A stretch of DNA of 64,000 bases, taken from assembly GCF_014655955.1 (NCBI RefSeq), contig NZ_BNBO01000004.1, forward strand, positions 186,001-250,000, read 5' to 3'. Under the pieces are notes generated by a model. That model did no database searches. It had not been told where the DNA came from and saw only the letters and a program-made list of their open reading frames with translations. Every line of letters begins with the position of its first letter. Within the stretch, counting starts at the first letter, position 1. Of this stretch, positions 1 to 7,488 are shown piece after piece. The DNA is from Kitasatospora indigofera. GTDB lineage: Bacteria; Actinomycetota; Actinomycetes; Streptomycetales; Streptomycetaceae. The position numbers were made by a program, and so were the translations under genes.

Positions 1-609
1 GGGGACCGCGGCGCGGCGTCCCCGGGCGCACGCGGCGGGGCGGGCGCCACCCGCTGGCCCGGCGGCGTCGTCCCGTACCGGGTCGGGGCCGACGCGAAGT
101 CCCTGGTCAAGGCCCTGCGCGGGGCGATGCGCGAGATCGAGGGCAACTCCTGCGTGCGCTTCGTCCGGGCCGAGCAGCAGCAGAACTGGATCCAGTTCGT
201 CCGCGGCGAGGGCTGCTACTCGTACGTGGGCATGGTCGGCGGCCGGCAGAACTTCTCGCTCGGCGAGGGCTGCGACTGGCACGGGACGGTCCTGCACGAG
301 CTGATGCACGCGCTCGGGTTCTTCCACGAGCACATGCGCGGTGACCGTGACCAGCACCTGGTGCTCCACCTGGAGAACGTCGACCCCTCCCTGGCGGCCC
401 AGTTCGGCAAGGTCGGGACGGAGAACGAGGACACCCTCGGCCCCTTCGACTACGACTCGATCATGATCTACGGCTCGAAGTCCTTCAGCCGCAACGGCCG
501 GCCGACCATGACCCGGCCGGACGGCGGGCTGCTCGTCGACCCCTACGCCCGGACGGGGTTGAGCCGGGGGGACGTGGGCAAGCTCAACCGGCGCTACCCG
601 CCGGCCTGA
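1..609 (+). CDS. Astacin-family (M12A) zinc metalloprotease, 5' end missing
   Basis: The reading frame is open from the first base, so the start lies outside the window and 202 residues are visible. Near visible residue 18 the sequence RWPGGVVPYRV matches the usual start of a mature astacin catalytic domain. The extended zinc motif HELMHALGFFHEH followed by RGDRD (bases about 295-351) gives the three zinc histidines and catalytic Glu of the HExxHxxGxxHExxRxDRD signature. SIMIYG about 45 residues later is the Met-turn with its zinc-facing Tyr. The domain ends at the stop with LSRGDVGKLNRRYPP, the normal astacin end, so there is no C-terminal accessory domain. Astacins are secreted endopeptidases made with a propeptide; the signal peptide and propeptide would lie upstream. 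The family call is firm; the substrate is unknown. Confidence 0.9.
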   Translation, partial: GDRGAASPGARGGAGATRWPGGVVPYRVGADAKSLVKALRGAMREIEGNSCVRFVRAEQQQNWIQFVRGEGCYSYVGMVGGRQNFSLGEGCDWHGTVLHELMHALGFFHEHMRGDRDQHLVLHLENVDPSLAAQFGKVGTENEDTLGPFDYDSIMIYGSKSFSRNGRPTMTRPDGGLLVDPYARTGLSRGDVGKLNRRYPPA

Positions 610-647
610 CGGCACCCGCCGGGTCCGGAGCCGGCGACCGACCGGTG

Positions 648-715
648 CCCTGACCCGGGAGCCTGAGCAGGGCCCGGGAGCCCTGACCCGGGGGACCTGG
701 GGAGCCCTGACCCGG
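648..715. repeat. Three short direct repeats CCCTGACCCGG
   Basis: The 11-mer CCCTGACCCGG occurs at 648-658, 681-691 and 705-715 in the gap after the astacin gene. Spacing is irregular (33 and 24 nt). The stretch is GC-rich and noncoding in appearance; I see no function beyond local slippage or duplication. Confidence 0.6.
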
Positions 716-852
716 CGGACCCGACCCGAGGGCGGGGCCGCCGGGGCCGCCGTCCGACAATGGTCACGGGCCGGCCCGCCGGCCCGCCCGGGCCGCCGCC
801 GTGCCGGCCGCGTCCCGGTGCCGACCGTCCGGACCGACCTCTGGAGCACCGC

Positions 853-1797
853 TTGTCCCAGCCCACGTACGACGACGTCACGGCGGCCGCCGAGCGGATC
901 GCCGGCCTCACCCGGACCGCGGCGGTGGTGTCCGCCGGCCCGGGTGGGGCCGGCGGCGCCGAGGTCTTCCTGGCGCTCGACTTCCTGCAGCACAGCGGCA
1001 GCTTCAAGGACCGCGGCGCGGCGAACTTCGTCGCCGCTCACCTGGCCGACGGCAGCATGCCGGCGGCCGGCGTGGTGATCGCCTCCGGCGGCAACGCCGG
1101 GCTGGCCTGCGCCTGGGCCGCCAAGGCGCAGGACGTGCCGGCCACCGTCTTCCTGCCCGCGACGGCGCCGCCGGTCAAGATCCGCAAGCTCCGCGGGTAC
1201 GGGGCGGACGTCCGGCTGACGGGCAGCGAGTACGCGGACGCGCTGGAGGCCGCCCGGCTGTTCGCCGCCGAGTCCGGCGCACTCGCCTCGCACGCCTACG
1301 ACGACCCGTACATCGCCGCGGGGGCCGGCACCCTGCTGCCCGAGATCCTGGCCGCGGTGCCGGGGCTGGACACGGTGGTGGTGGCGGTGGGCGGCGGCGG
1401 GCTGTTCACCGGCCTGGCCGTGGCGGCGGCGGAGCACGGGGTGCGGGTGGTCGCGGTCGAGCCGGCCGGCTCCCGTGCGCTGAACGCCGCCGTCGCGGCC
1501 GGGAAGCCGGTCGACGTCGCGGTGGACTCCGTCGCGGCGGACTCGCTCGGGGCCCGCCGGGTCTCGGAGATGGCCCTGCACTGGGCCGGGCAGGTGGGGG
1601 CCGAGTCGGTGCTGGTGGAGGACGCCGCGATCGTCGCGGCCCGGCAGGGGCTCTGGGACGGCCACCGGCTGGTGGTGGAGCACGGCGGCGCCACCGCGAC
1701 GGCCGCCCTGCGCAGCGGGGCGTACCGCCCGGCACCGCGGGAGCGGGTCGCCGTGGTGCTCTGCGGGGCGAACACCGACCCGGCCTCGCTGGCGTAG
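853..1797 (+). CDS. PLP-dependent threonine/serine dehydratase
   Basis: Fold-type II PLP enzyme of 314 residues, the size of stand-alone catabolic threonine or serine dehydratases, which deaminate L-Thr/L-Ser to 2-oxobutyrate or pyruvate plus ammonia in the cytoplasm. SGSFKDRGA carries the Schiff-base lysine (K52). SGGNAGLA (78-85) is the substrate/carboxylate loop and VGGGGLFTG (179-187) the phosphate-binding glycine loop. There is no C-terminal ACT domain, so no isoleucine feedback control is expected. I chose TTG at 853 because GGAG sits 6 nt upstream and the protein then begins at the normal N-terminus; an ATG at 760 would add about 30 low-complexity residues. A serine racemase or a related lyase cannot be excluded. 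No operon partner is evident. Confidence 0.87.
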   Translation: MSQPTYDDVTAAAERIAGLTRTAAVVSAGPGGAGGAEVFLALDFLQHSGSFKDRGAANFVAAHLADGSMPAAGVVIASGGNAGLACAWAAKAQDVPATVFLPATAPPVKIRKLRGYGADVRLTGSEYADALEAARLFAAESGALASHAYDDPYIAAGAGTLLPEILAAVPGLDTVVVAVGGGGLFTGLAVAAAEHGVRVVAVEPAGSRALNAAVAAGKPVDVAVDSVAADSLGARRVSEMALHWAGQVGAESVLVEDAAIVAARQGLWDGHRLVVEHGGATATAALRSGAYRPAPRERVAVVLCGANTDPASLA

Positions 1798-1914
1798 CCC
1801 GGCCGGCCCCGGGCCTTGGGTCCGGACCCGGCGGAGCGGGCGCCGCAGCGAACCGCTCCGCCGGGGTTTCCGCCCGCCCCCGGCCTCGAAGACTCTCTGT
1901 GGCGACCCGCCAGG

Positions 1915-1977
1915 CTTATTAGACTCGATGTCGATAAGAGTGGTCGAAACCCTTGTCGCCCGCTCTACCCGCGAGTA
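1915..1977 (+). promoter_or_regulatory. Candidate operator region ahead of the lipid-modification operon
   Basis: Two dyads stand out in this AT-richer patch upstream of the 2024 gene. CTTAT at 1915 pairs with ATAAG ending at 1938 around a partly symmetric centre. TACCCGCGAGTA at 1966-1977 is a 12-bp dyad matching its complement at 10 positions. The second lies 46 nt before the start codon, a suitable place for a TetR-type repressor. The regulator is not identified and no -10/-35 pair is convincing. Confidence 0.4.
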
Positions 1978-2023
1978 AGTTGCCCAGAGTCGAGCCGCCA
2001 CCCGCAGGTCAGGAGGGCCCCTC

Positions 2024-2995
2024 ATGCCCCGTGCCACCCGTGCCGCCGCTGCCGTCCCCGCAGCACCCGCCCCAGCCGCCGGCCCCGCCCCGGCCCCCGT
2101 ACTGCGCAAAGCCGCCGCGCCCACCGTCCACGAGAACCTCGTCCTCGAACCCCGGGACGTCCGCTTCGACTGGTCGCAGCTGCCGCTGCACTGGATCCCG
2201 GACGAGCCGATGGCCACCCACACCATCAACGTGCTCCACCTGCTGCTGCCGGAGGGCGAGCGCTGGTTCGTCAAGGTGTTCAAGGAGGCGCTGCCGCTGA
2301 TCACCGACGAGCAGCTGCGCGAGGAGGTGCTCGGGTTCATCGGCCAGGAGGCCATCCACGCCGAGGCCCACCAGGAGGTGCTGGACCACCTGCTGGCCCA
2401 GGGCCTCGACCCGCGCCCGTACGTCCGCCAGATCGGCTGGCTGTTCCAGCGGGTCCTCGGCGAGCGCAGCGGGCTGGACCCGCGCCGGCGGCGCGAGAAC
2501 ATCATCGAGCGGGTGGCCTTCGTCGCCGCCATCGAGCACTTCACCGCCTTCCTCGGCGACTGGGCGCTCAACTCCCCGGGCCTGGACCGCGCCAAGGCCG
2601 ACCCGACGATGCTCGACCTGCTGCGCTGGCACGGCGCCGAGGAGGTCGAGCACCGCAGCGTGGCGTACGACCTGATGGTCCACCTCGACCCGGGCTACCT
2701 GCGCCGGGTGCGCGGGATGGCGGTGTCCGGGCCGCTGCTGGTCCACCTCTGGGTGCGCGGCGTCCGGTTCCTGCTCGCCGCCGACCCCACCCTGGACGGG
2801 CGGATCCGCCCGACCTGGCGCGAGGCCCGGCAGATCGCCGGCCGCGGGATGCTGCCCGACCCGCTCCGCTCACTGCGCTCCGGCCTGCGCTACCTCAAGC
2901 GCGGCTACCACCCCACCCAGGAGGGCTCGTCCGGCCAGGCGCTCAGCTACCTGGCCACCTCCCCGGCGGCCCGCGCCGCCGCCGCCCACCACTGA
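2024..2995 (+). CDS. PF10118-type 'metal-dependent hydrolase', likely di-iron ferritin-like protein
   Basis: This 323-residue protein resembles the family usually named predicted metal-dependent hydrolase (PF10118, COG3687). Two ExxH pairs are visible: EAIH at about residues 109-112 and EVEH at about 207-210. Additional acidic residues are at E79 and E171. That is the ligand pattern of di-iron carboxylate four-helix proteins, so an oxygenase, desaturase or related redox role is as plausible as hydrolysis. The first 35 residues are Ala/Pro-rich. AGGAGG lies 10 nt before the ATG. Thirty-two bases downstream begins a ferredoxin-type reductase, which would be a natural electron donor. Family assignment is fairly secure; the reaction is inference. 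Confidence 0.8.
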   Translation: MPRATRAAAAVPAAPAPAAGPAPAPVLRKAAAPTVHENLVLEPRDVRFDWSQLPLHWIPDEPMATHTINVLHLLLPEGERWFVKVFKEALPLITDEQLREEVLGFIGQEAIHAEAHQEVLDHLLAQGLDPRPYVRQIGWLFQRVLGERSGLDPRRRRENIIERVAFVAAIEHFTAFLGDWALNSPGLDRAKADPTMLDLLRWHGAEEVEHRSVAYDLMVHLDPGYLRRVRGMAVSGPLLVHLWVRGVRFLLAADPTLDGRIRPTWREARQIAGRGMLPDPLRSLRSGLRYLKRGYHPTQEGSSGQALSYLATSPAARAAAAHH

Positions 2996-3027
2996 CCCGC
3001 CGCCAGGAGCCAGGAGAGCCGCCCCGG

Positions 3028-4113
3028 ATGGACCTCACCACCCCGCCCCCGGACCTGTACGGCCGCCCGCGCGCGGACCGCTTCATGCAGCGCGTCACCG
3101 CCTTCGGCGACCGGTACACCCCCGCCCTGGGCAGCCCGCTGCTGCGCCGCAACCCGCGCCGCCCGCCGGCCCTCCCCACCCCGCCGCTGCGCCTCGCCGT
3201 CACCGCCCGCCGGACGGTCGCCGAGGACGTCGTCGAGCTGCGCCTGGGCGACCCCGGCGGTGACGAACTGCCCGCCTGGCAGCCCGGCGCGCACATCCGG
3301 CTGCGGCTGCCCTCCGGCCGCGAGCGGCACTACTCGCTCTGCGGCGACCCGGCCGACCGCACCGGCTACCGGATCGCCGTCCGCCGGCTGCCCGGGGGCG
3401 GCGGCGGCTCGGCCGAGATCCACGACGAGCTGGGCCCCGGCACCCGGCTGACCGTGCGCCGGCCCCGCAACGGCTTCGCCTTCTGCGCCGAGCCGAGCGT
3501 GCTGCTGCTGGCCGGCGGCGTGGGCATCACCCCGCTGCTGCCGATGGCCCGGGAGGCCCAGCGCCTCGGCCTGGACTGGCGGCTGGTGCACACCGGCCGC
3601 AGCGCCGCCACCATGCCGTTCACCGAGGAACTGCTCGCCCTCGACCCCGGCCGGGTGGAGATCCTCGACGACGACCGGCACGGCGTCCCCACCGGCGCCG
3701 GCCTGCTCGCCCGGGCCCCCCGGGGCGCCGCCGTGTACTGCTGCGGCCCGGCGCCGATGCTGGCCGCCGTCCAGGGCGCGCTGGAGGCCTCGCCCGCCCG
3801 CGCCCTGCACTTCGAGCGCTTCGGCGCGGCGCCCGTCCGGGACGGCCGGCCGTTCACCGTACGGCTCGGCGCGGACGGCCCGGCGCTGGCCGTCCCGGCC
3901 GACCGGTCGGCGCTGGACGTCGCCCTGGAGGCCCGCCCCGACCTGCCGTACTCCTGCCACCAGGGCTTCTGCGGCACCTGCCGGGTCCAGGTGCTGTCCG
4001 GCACCCCCGACCACCGCGACCGCCGGCTGACCGCCGAGGAGCGCGCTGCCGGCGCCCTGCTGCCCTGCGTCTCGCGCGCCGCCGAGGGCGAGACCCTCGT
4101 CCTGGACCTCTAG
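3028..4113 (+). CDS. PDR/VanB-type flavin reductase with C-terminal 2Fe-2S ferredoxin domain
   Basis: This 361-residue electron-transfer protein takes electrons from NAD(P)H through flavin to a plant-type 2Fe-2S centre. In order: a flavin-binding barrel with RHYS (100-103), a nucleotide-binding domain with GGVGITP (163-169) and CCGP (about 238-241), and a ferredoxin domain whose four cluster cysteines are C310, C315, C318 and C347 (CHQGFCGTC then LLPC). This order matches phthalate dioxygenase reductase and related oxygenase reductases. The ATG at 3028 has GGAG about 11 nt upstream; the open frame continues far upstream but only as GC-rich shadow. It lies directly after the ExxH protein and is presumably co-transcribed with it, supporting a two-component oxygenase. 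The physiological partner is inferred from position. Confidence 0.9.
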   Translation: MDLTTPPPDLYGRPRADRFMQRVTAFGDRYTPALGSPLLRRNPRRPPALPTPPLRLAVTARRTVAEDVVELRLGDPGGDELPAWQPGAHIRLRLPSGRERHYSLCGDPADRTGYRIAVRRLPGGGGGSAEIHDELGPGTRLTVRRPRNGFAFCAEPSVLLLAGGVGITPLLPMAREAQRLGLDWRLVHTGRSAATMPFTEELLALDPGRVEILDDDRHGVPTGAGLLARAPRGAAVYCCGPAPMLAAVQGALEASPARALHFERFGAAPVRDGRPFTVRLGADGPALAVPADRSALDVALEARPDLPYSCHQGFCGTCRVQVLSGTPDHRDRRLTAEERAAGALLPCVSRAAEGETLVLDL

Positions 4114-4115
4114 CG

Positions 4116-4193
4116 CCGCGACCGCCCGACCGCCGCGACCGCCCGACCGCCCGACCGCCGTGACCGGCCGGGCCCCCACCGGCCCGGGCCGGT
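4116..4193 (+). repeat. 17-nt tandem repeat and perfect palindrome between reductase and M24 genes
   Basis: CCGCGACCGCCCGACCG is present twice head to tail (4116-4132 and 4133-4149), with a partial third copy. It is followed by the perfect 16-bp palindrome ACCGGCCCGGGCCGGT at 4178-4193. The palindrome could form an intra-operon hairpin that lowers expression of the two downstream genes, but it lacks a U-tract. Confidence 0.5.
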
Positions 4194-4237
4194 CCGGCCC
4201 CCCGAGCAGGCGCCCCCGACGGCCCCGAAGGAACCCC

Positions 4238-5098
4238 ATGGCCCTTGCCACCGCACCCCGGCCCGCCTTCCCGTTCACCGAGGCCGACCTCGGCCGCTTC
4301 CGGGAGACCCAGCAGCTCGCCTACCACTGCGCCGAACAGGTCGCCGCCTGGATCGAACCCGGCGTCACCGAGCGCCAGGCCACCGCCCAGCTGCGCCGCC
4401 GCCTGGTCGCGGCCGGCGTCGAGGACTTCTTCCACGTCCCGTTCGCCTGGTTCGGCGACCGCACCGCCTTCCGGCACTTCCACACCCCGCTGCAGTTCTT
4501 CGCCGGCGGCCGCAAGCTGGAGGAGGGCATGCCGTACGTGCTGGACTGCGCGCCCGTGGTCGACGGCTACACCGCCGACATCGGCTACGGCGGCAAGGTC
4601 GGCGAGAACCCGCTCTGGGACCGCCTCGCCGCCGACCTGCGGGTCTACCGCGAGCTGATCCTGCGCGAGGTGAAGGCCCGCAAACCGCTGGACGAGGTGT
4701 ACGCGGCGGTGGACGCGCAGATCGCCGCGCACGGCTACGACAACCGCCACCGGGTCTACCCGGGCCGGGTGATCGGCCACCAGGTGACCCGGACCACCGC
4801 CCGCGGGCCGGCCGGCGTCAACCTGTTCGGCTTCGGGGTGCGTACACTCCAGACGCTCGGACGCGAGCTGATCAGCGAACGCCTGCACGGCCGCTCCCCG
4901 CTCTGGGCGGACGGCCGGGCCTCCCGGCACGCGCCCACGCCGGGCCTGTGGGCGGTGGAGCCGCACATCGGGTTCCGCGACGTCGGCATCAAGTTCGAGG
5001 AGCTGCTGGTGGTCACCGAGGACGACGCCTACTGGCTCGACGACGACCTGCCGCACGTGCGGCGCTGGAGCACCACAGCCGAGGAGGCCTCCCGATGA
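4238..5098 (+). CDS. M24-family metallopeptidase-fold protein (creatinase/aminopeptidase P type)
   Basis: This is a 286-residue pita-bread-fold protein. All five metal ligands of the M24 family can be placed: D103 and D114 (LDC and TADI, the normal spacing), H181 (IGHQV), E241 (VEPH) and E254/E255 (IKFEE). It is therefore probably an active dinuclear metal enzyme, with Xaa-Pro dipeptidase or related amidase/C-N hydrolase activity. It lacks the long N-terminal creatinase domain. The start is the ATG at 4238 with AAGGA at 4228-4232; an earlier in-frame ATG at 4160 would add a basic low-complexity leader. Its stop overlaps the next start (ATGA), so it is translationally coupled to the epoxide hydrolase/SDR gene. 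The natural substrate within this lipid-like operon is unknown. Confidence 0.85.
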   Translation: MALATAPRPAFPFTEADLGRFRETQQLAYHCAEQVAAWIEPGVTERQATAQLRRRLVAAGVEDFFHVPFAWFGDRTAFRHFHTPLQFFAGGRKLEEGMPYVLDCAPVVDGYTADIGYGGKVGENPLWDRLAADLRVYRELILREVKARKPLDEVYAAVDAQIAAHGYDNRHRVYPGRVIGHQVTRTTARGPAGVNLFGFGVRTLQTLGRELISERLHGRSPLWADGRASRHAPTPGLWAVEPHIGFRDVGIKFEELLVVTEDDAYWLDDDLPHVRRWSTTAEEASR

Positions 5099-6816
5099 CC
5101 CCCCGCCGCCGCACCGTGCACTCCGCCGACGGTCTGCCGCTCGCCGTCTTCGAGCAGGGCGACCCGGCCGCGCCGACCGTCCTGATGGTGCACGGCTACC
5201 CCGACACCCACGCGGTCTGGGACGACGTCGCCGAGGACCTCGCCGCCGACCACCACGTGGTGCGCTACGACGTCCGCGGCGCGGGGGCCTCCGGCGTCCC
5301 GGCCGGCCGGGACGGCTACCGCCTGGAGCACCTCGCCGCCGACCTCTTCGCGGTCGCCGACGCGGTCAGCCCCGGCCGCCCGGTGCACGTGGTCGCCCAC
5401 GACTGGGGCTCGCTGCAGTCCTGGGAGGCCGTCACCGAGCCCGGCGCCGAGCGGCGGATCGCCTCGTACACCACGCTGTCCGGCCCGTGCCTGGACCACA
5501 TGGGCTTCTGGCTGCGGGCCCGGTTCCGCCGGCCCACCCCCCGGCACCTGCGGCAGCTGCTCTCGCAGGGCCTGCACTCCTGGTACATCACCGCCTTCCA
5601 CCTGCCGGTGCTGGCCCCCGCCACCTGGCGGTTCGGGCTGGCCCGGGCCTGGCCGCGGGTGCTGCGCGACCTGGAGGGCGTCGCCCCGCGCGCCGGCCAC
5701 CCGCAGCCGACGCTGCGTCAGGACGCGGTGCGCGGGATCGAGTTGTACCGGGCCAACATGCGCCCCACCCTGCGGGCCCCCCGCGAGCGGCCGACCGAGG
5801 TGCCGGTCCAGCTGGTCACGCTGACCCGGGACCGCTACGTCGGGGTCGCGCTCTCGGAGGGCCTGGAGCGCTGGGTGCCGAACCTCACCCGGCGCTCGCT
5901 GAACGCCTCGCACTGGTCCGCACTGCTGGAGAAGGGGTCCGTCGTGGCCGGTCTGGTCCGTGAGTTCACCGCCCGCACCGGGGCCGGGCAGAAGGCCGGG
6001 CCGCCCGAGGACGGCCGCCTGGTCGTCGTCACGGGCGCCGGCAGCGGCATCGGCCGCGCCACCGCGCTGGCCTTCGCCGAGCAGGGCTCCCGGGTGGTGG
6101 TCTGCGACCTGGACCTGGAAGCCGCCACGCGCACCGCCGAACTCGCCTCGCTGGTCGGCCCGGCCGCGCACGCCTACCGGGTGGACGTCAGCGACGGCGC
6201 GGCCGTCGACGCCTTCGCCAAGCAGGTGGCCGCCGACCACGGCGTGCCGGACGTGCTGGTCAACAACGCGGGCGTCGGCCACTCCGGCACCTTCCTGCAG
6301 ACCACCGAGCAGGAGTGGCAGCGCGTCCTGGACGTCAACCTGTGGGGCGTCATCCACGGCTGCCGCGCCTTCGGCACCCTGATGACCGAGCGCGGCGAGG
6401 GCGGCCACATCGTCAACCTCGCCTCGGCGGCCGCCTACCTGCCGTCCAAGCTGCTGGCCGCGTACGCCACCAGCAAGGCCGCGGTGCTGATGCTCTCGGA
6501 CTGCCTGCGCGCCGAACTCGCCCCGGCCGGCATCGGCGTCAGCGCGATCTGCCCCGGCATCGTCAACACCAACATCACCCGCACCACCACCTTCTCCGGC
6601 GTCACCGCCGACCAGCAGGCCGCCAAGCAGCAGCGCGCCTCCAAGCTCTACGCCCGCCGCGGGTTCCCGCCCGAGAAGGTCGCGGCCGAGATCGTCCGGT
6701 CCGTGCGCACCGGCAAGCCGGTCGTCCCGGTCACCTTCGAGGCCAAGGCGGCCCGCCTGCTGGGCCGCGTCTCGCCGGGTCTGCTGCGGCTGGCGGCCCG
6801 GCTGAACGTGGGCTGA
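5095..6816 (+). CDS. EphD-like fusion: epoxide hydrolase-type alpha/beta hydrolase plus short-chain dehydrogenase
   Basis: Two enzymes in one 573-residue chain. Residues about 10-290 form an alpha/beta hydrolase of the epoxide hydrolase/haloalkane dehalogenase class: oxyanion motif HGYPD (33-37) and nucleophile D103 in AHDWGS, with Asp rather than Ser. Residues about 305-573 are a classical SDR: cofactor motif TGAGSGIG (313-320), NNAG (390-393) and the catalytic set S444, Y457, K461 (YATSK). The same order is found in mycobacterial EphD (Rv2214c), linked there to oxygenated lipids. The ATG overlaps the M24 stop. A hydrolase converting epoxide to diol followed by a dehydrogenase oxidising the alcohol is a reasonable reading. 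Domain calls are strong; the substrate is not known. Confidence 0.9.
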   Translation: MTPRRRTVHSADGLPLAVFEQGDPAAPTVLMVHGYPDTHAVWDDVAEDLAADHHVVRYDVRGAGASGVPAGRDGYRLEHLAADLFAVADAVSPGRPVHVVAHDWGSLQSWEAVTEPGAERRIASYTTLSGPCLDHMGFWLRARFRRPTPRHLRQLLSQGLHSWYITAFHLPVLAPATWRFGLARAWPRVLRDLEGVAPRAGHPQPTLRQDAVRGIELYRANMRPTLRAPRERPTEVPVQLVTLTRDRYVGVALSEGLERWVPNLTRRSLNASHWSALLEKGSVVAGLVREFTARTGAGQKAGPPEDGRLVVVTGAGSGIGRATALAFAEQGSRVVVCDLDLEAATRTAELASLVGPAAHAYRVDVSDGAAVDAFAKQVAADHGVPDVLVNNAGVGHSGTFLQTTEQEWQRVLDVNLWGVIHGCRAFGTLMTERGEGGHIVNLASAAAYLPSKLLAAYATSKAAVLMLSDCLRAELAPAGIGVSAICPGIVNTNITRTTTFSGVTADQQAAKQQRASKLYARRGFPPEKVAAEIVRSVRTGKPVVPVTFEAKAARLLGRVSPGLLRLAARLNVG

Positions 6817-6844
6817 GCGGTCGGTCCTCGTTCCTGGGCCGGCC

Positions 6845-6865
6845 GGGGGCGGGCTGCCCGCCCCC
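6845..6865 (+). terminator. Hairpin after the EphD-like gene
   Basis: GGGGGCGGG (6845-6853) pairs perfectly with CCCGCCCCC (6857-6865) across a CTG loop, 29 nt after the stop. No T-run follows, as is usual for this GC content. Probable end of the 2024-6816 operon. Confidence 0.55.
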
Positions 6866-6985
6866 ACCGGACCGGTCAGGTTCGCCGGTGTCGCGGTGCC
6901 GCACCACGACGGCGACTACGACGTGATCACGGCCGTCACGGGCCGGCCCGCCCTGCGGGTCGTCCCCGCGGGTGCGGCCGACTGA
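6854..6985 (+). pseudogene. Possible gene remnant with coding-like composition but no start
   Basis: The frame through 6875-6985 has about 95 percent G/C at third codon positions and a balanced peptide (VRFAGVAVPHHDGDYDV... ending VVPAGAAD before TGA at 6983-6985). This is typical of real genes here, yet no ATG or ribosome binding site precedes it; only a GTG at 6896 could start 29 residues. It may be the tail of a decayed gene or a chance open stretch. No family is recognisable. Confidence 0.25.
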
Positions 6986-7077
6986 GATCGCCCGCCCGGC
7001 GCGTGTCAGGGCGCGCTCGCGGGCCGGTGGTCTGTTACTCCTGATGGGCACCGTCCGCACGCCCGAAGGAGAACCCC

Positions 7078-7308
7078 ATGGCCACCGGCACTGTGAAGTC
7101 GTACGAGGCGGACCACGGCTACGGCCTGATCACCCCCGACGACGGGGGACCGGACGTGACCCTCTACTACGACTCCGTGGTCCGTACCGCCGCCGGCGAG
7201 CCGGGTGTCGACCAGCACGGCCGGGTGCTGACGGTCGGGCAGCGGGTGAGCTACCAGGCCGCCGTGGAGGAGGGCCGTCCGGTCGCCGAGCAGGTCCGGC
7301 TGCTCTGA
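7078..7308 (+). CDS. Divergent cold-shock-domain small protein
   Basis: A 76-residue protein with the layout of a CspA-type nucleic-acid-binding barrel: MATGTVKSYEADHGYGLITPDDGGPDV at the N-terminus matches the usual cold-shock start. The RNA-binding motifs are changed, however. RNP1 (normally KGFGFI) reads HGYGLI and RNP2 (normally VFVHY) reads VTLYY. An 11-residue insertion-like loop (AAGEPGVDQHG) follows. Several aromatic and His contacts are therefore missing, and ordinary single-stranded RNA/DNA binding may be weakened. The ATG has GAAGGAG 9 nt upstream. It is monocistronic, ending 106 nt before a convergent terminator. Typical CspA copies are near 67 residues, so this one is slightly long. 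Confidence 0.8.
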   Translation: MATGTVKSYEADHGYGLITPDDGGPDVTLYYDSVVRTAAGEPGVDQHGRVLTVGQRVSYQAAVEEGRPVAEQVRLL

Positions 7309-7413
7309 GCGTGCGGGGCCCCGGGGCCGGAACGGCGGTCGGCTGCCCGGAGTTCCCGGCGCTTGTCCTGCCCGGCCACAACGTCGTCCTGTCCTGAGTA
7401 CCCGGGTACGGCA

Positions 7414-7448
7414 CCGGCCCGGATCCGCGCGAGGCGGGTCCGGGCCGG
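7414..7448. terminator. Bidirectional hairpin between convergent cold-shock-like and xdhC genes
   Basis: CCGGCCCGGATCCGC (7414-7428) pairs with GCGGGTCCGGGCCGG (7434-7448) at 14 of 15 positions with a 5-nt loop. It lies between two genes that face each other, so it probably serves both. Confidence 0.6.
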
Positions 7449-7488
7449 CGGCCGTGGTGGCCGGTGCCGTGGTGGCCGGGCGGGCGGT

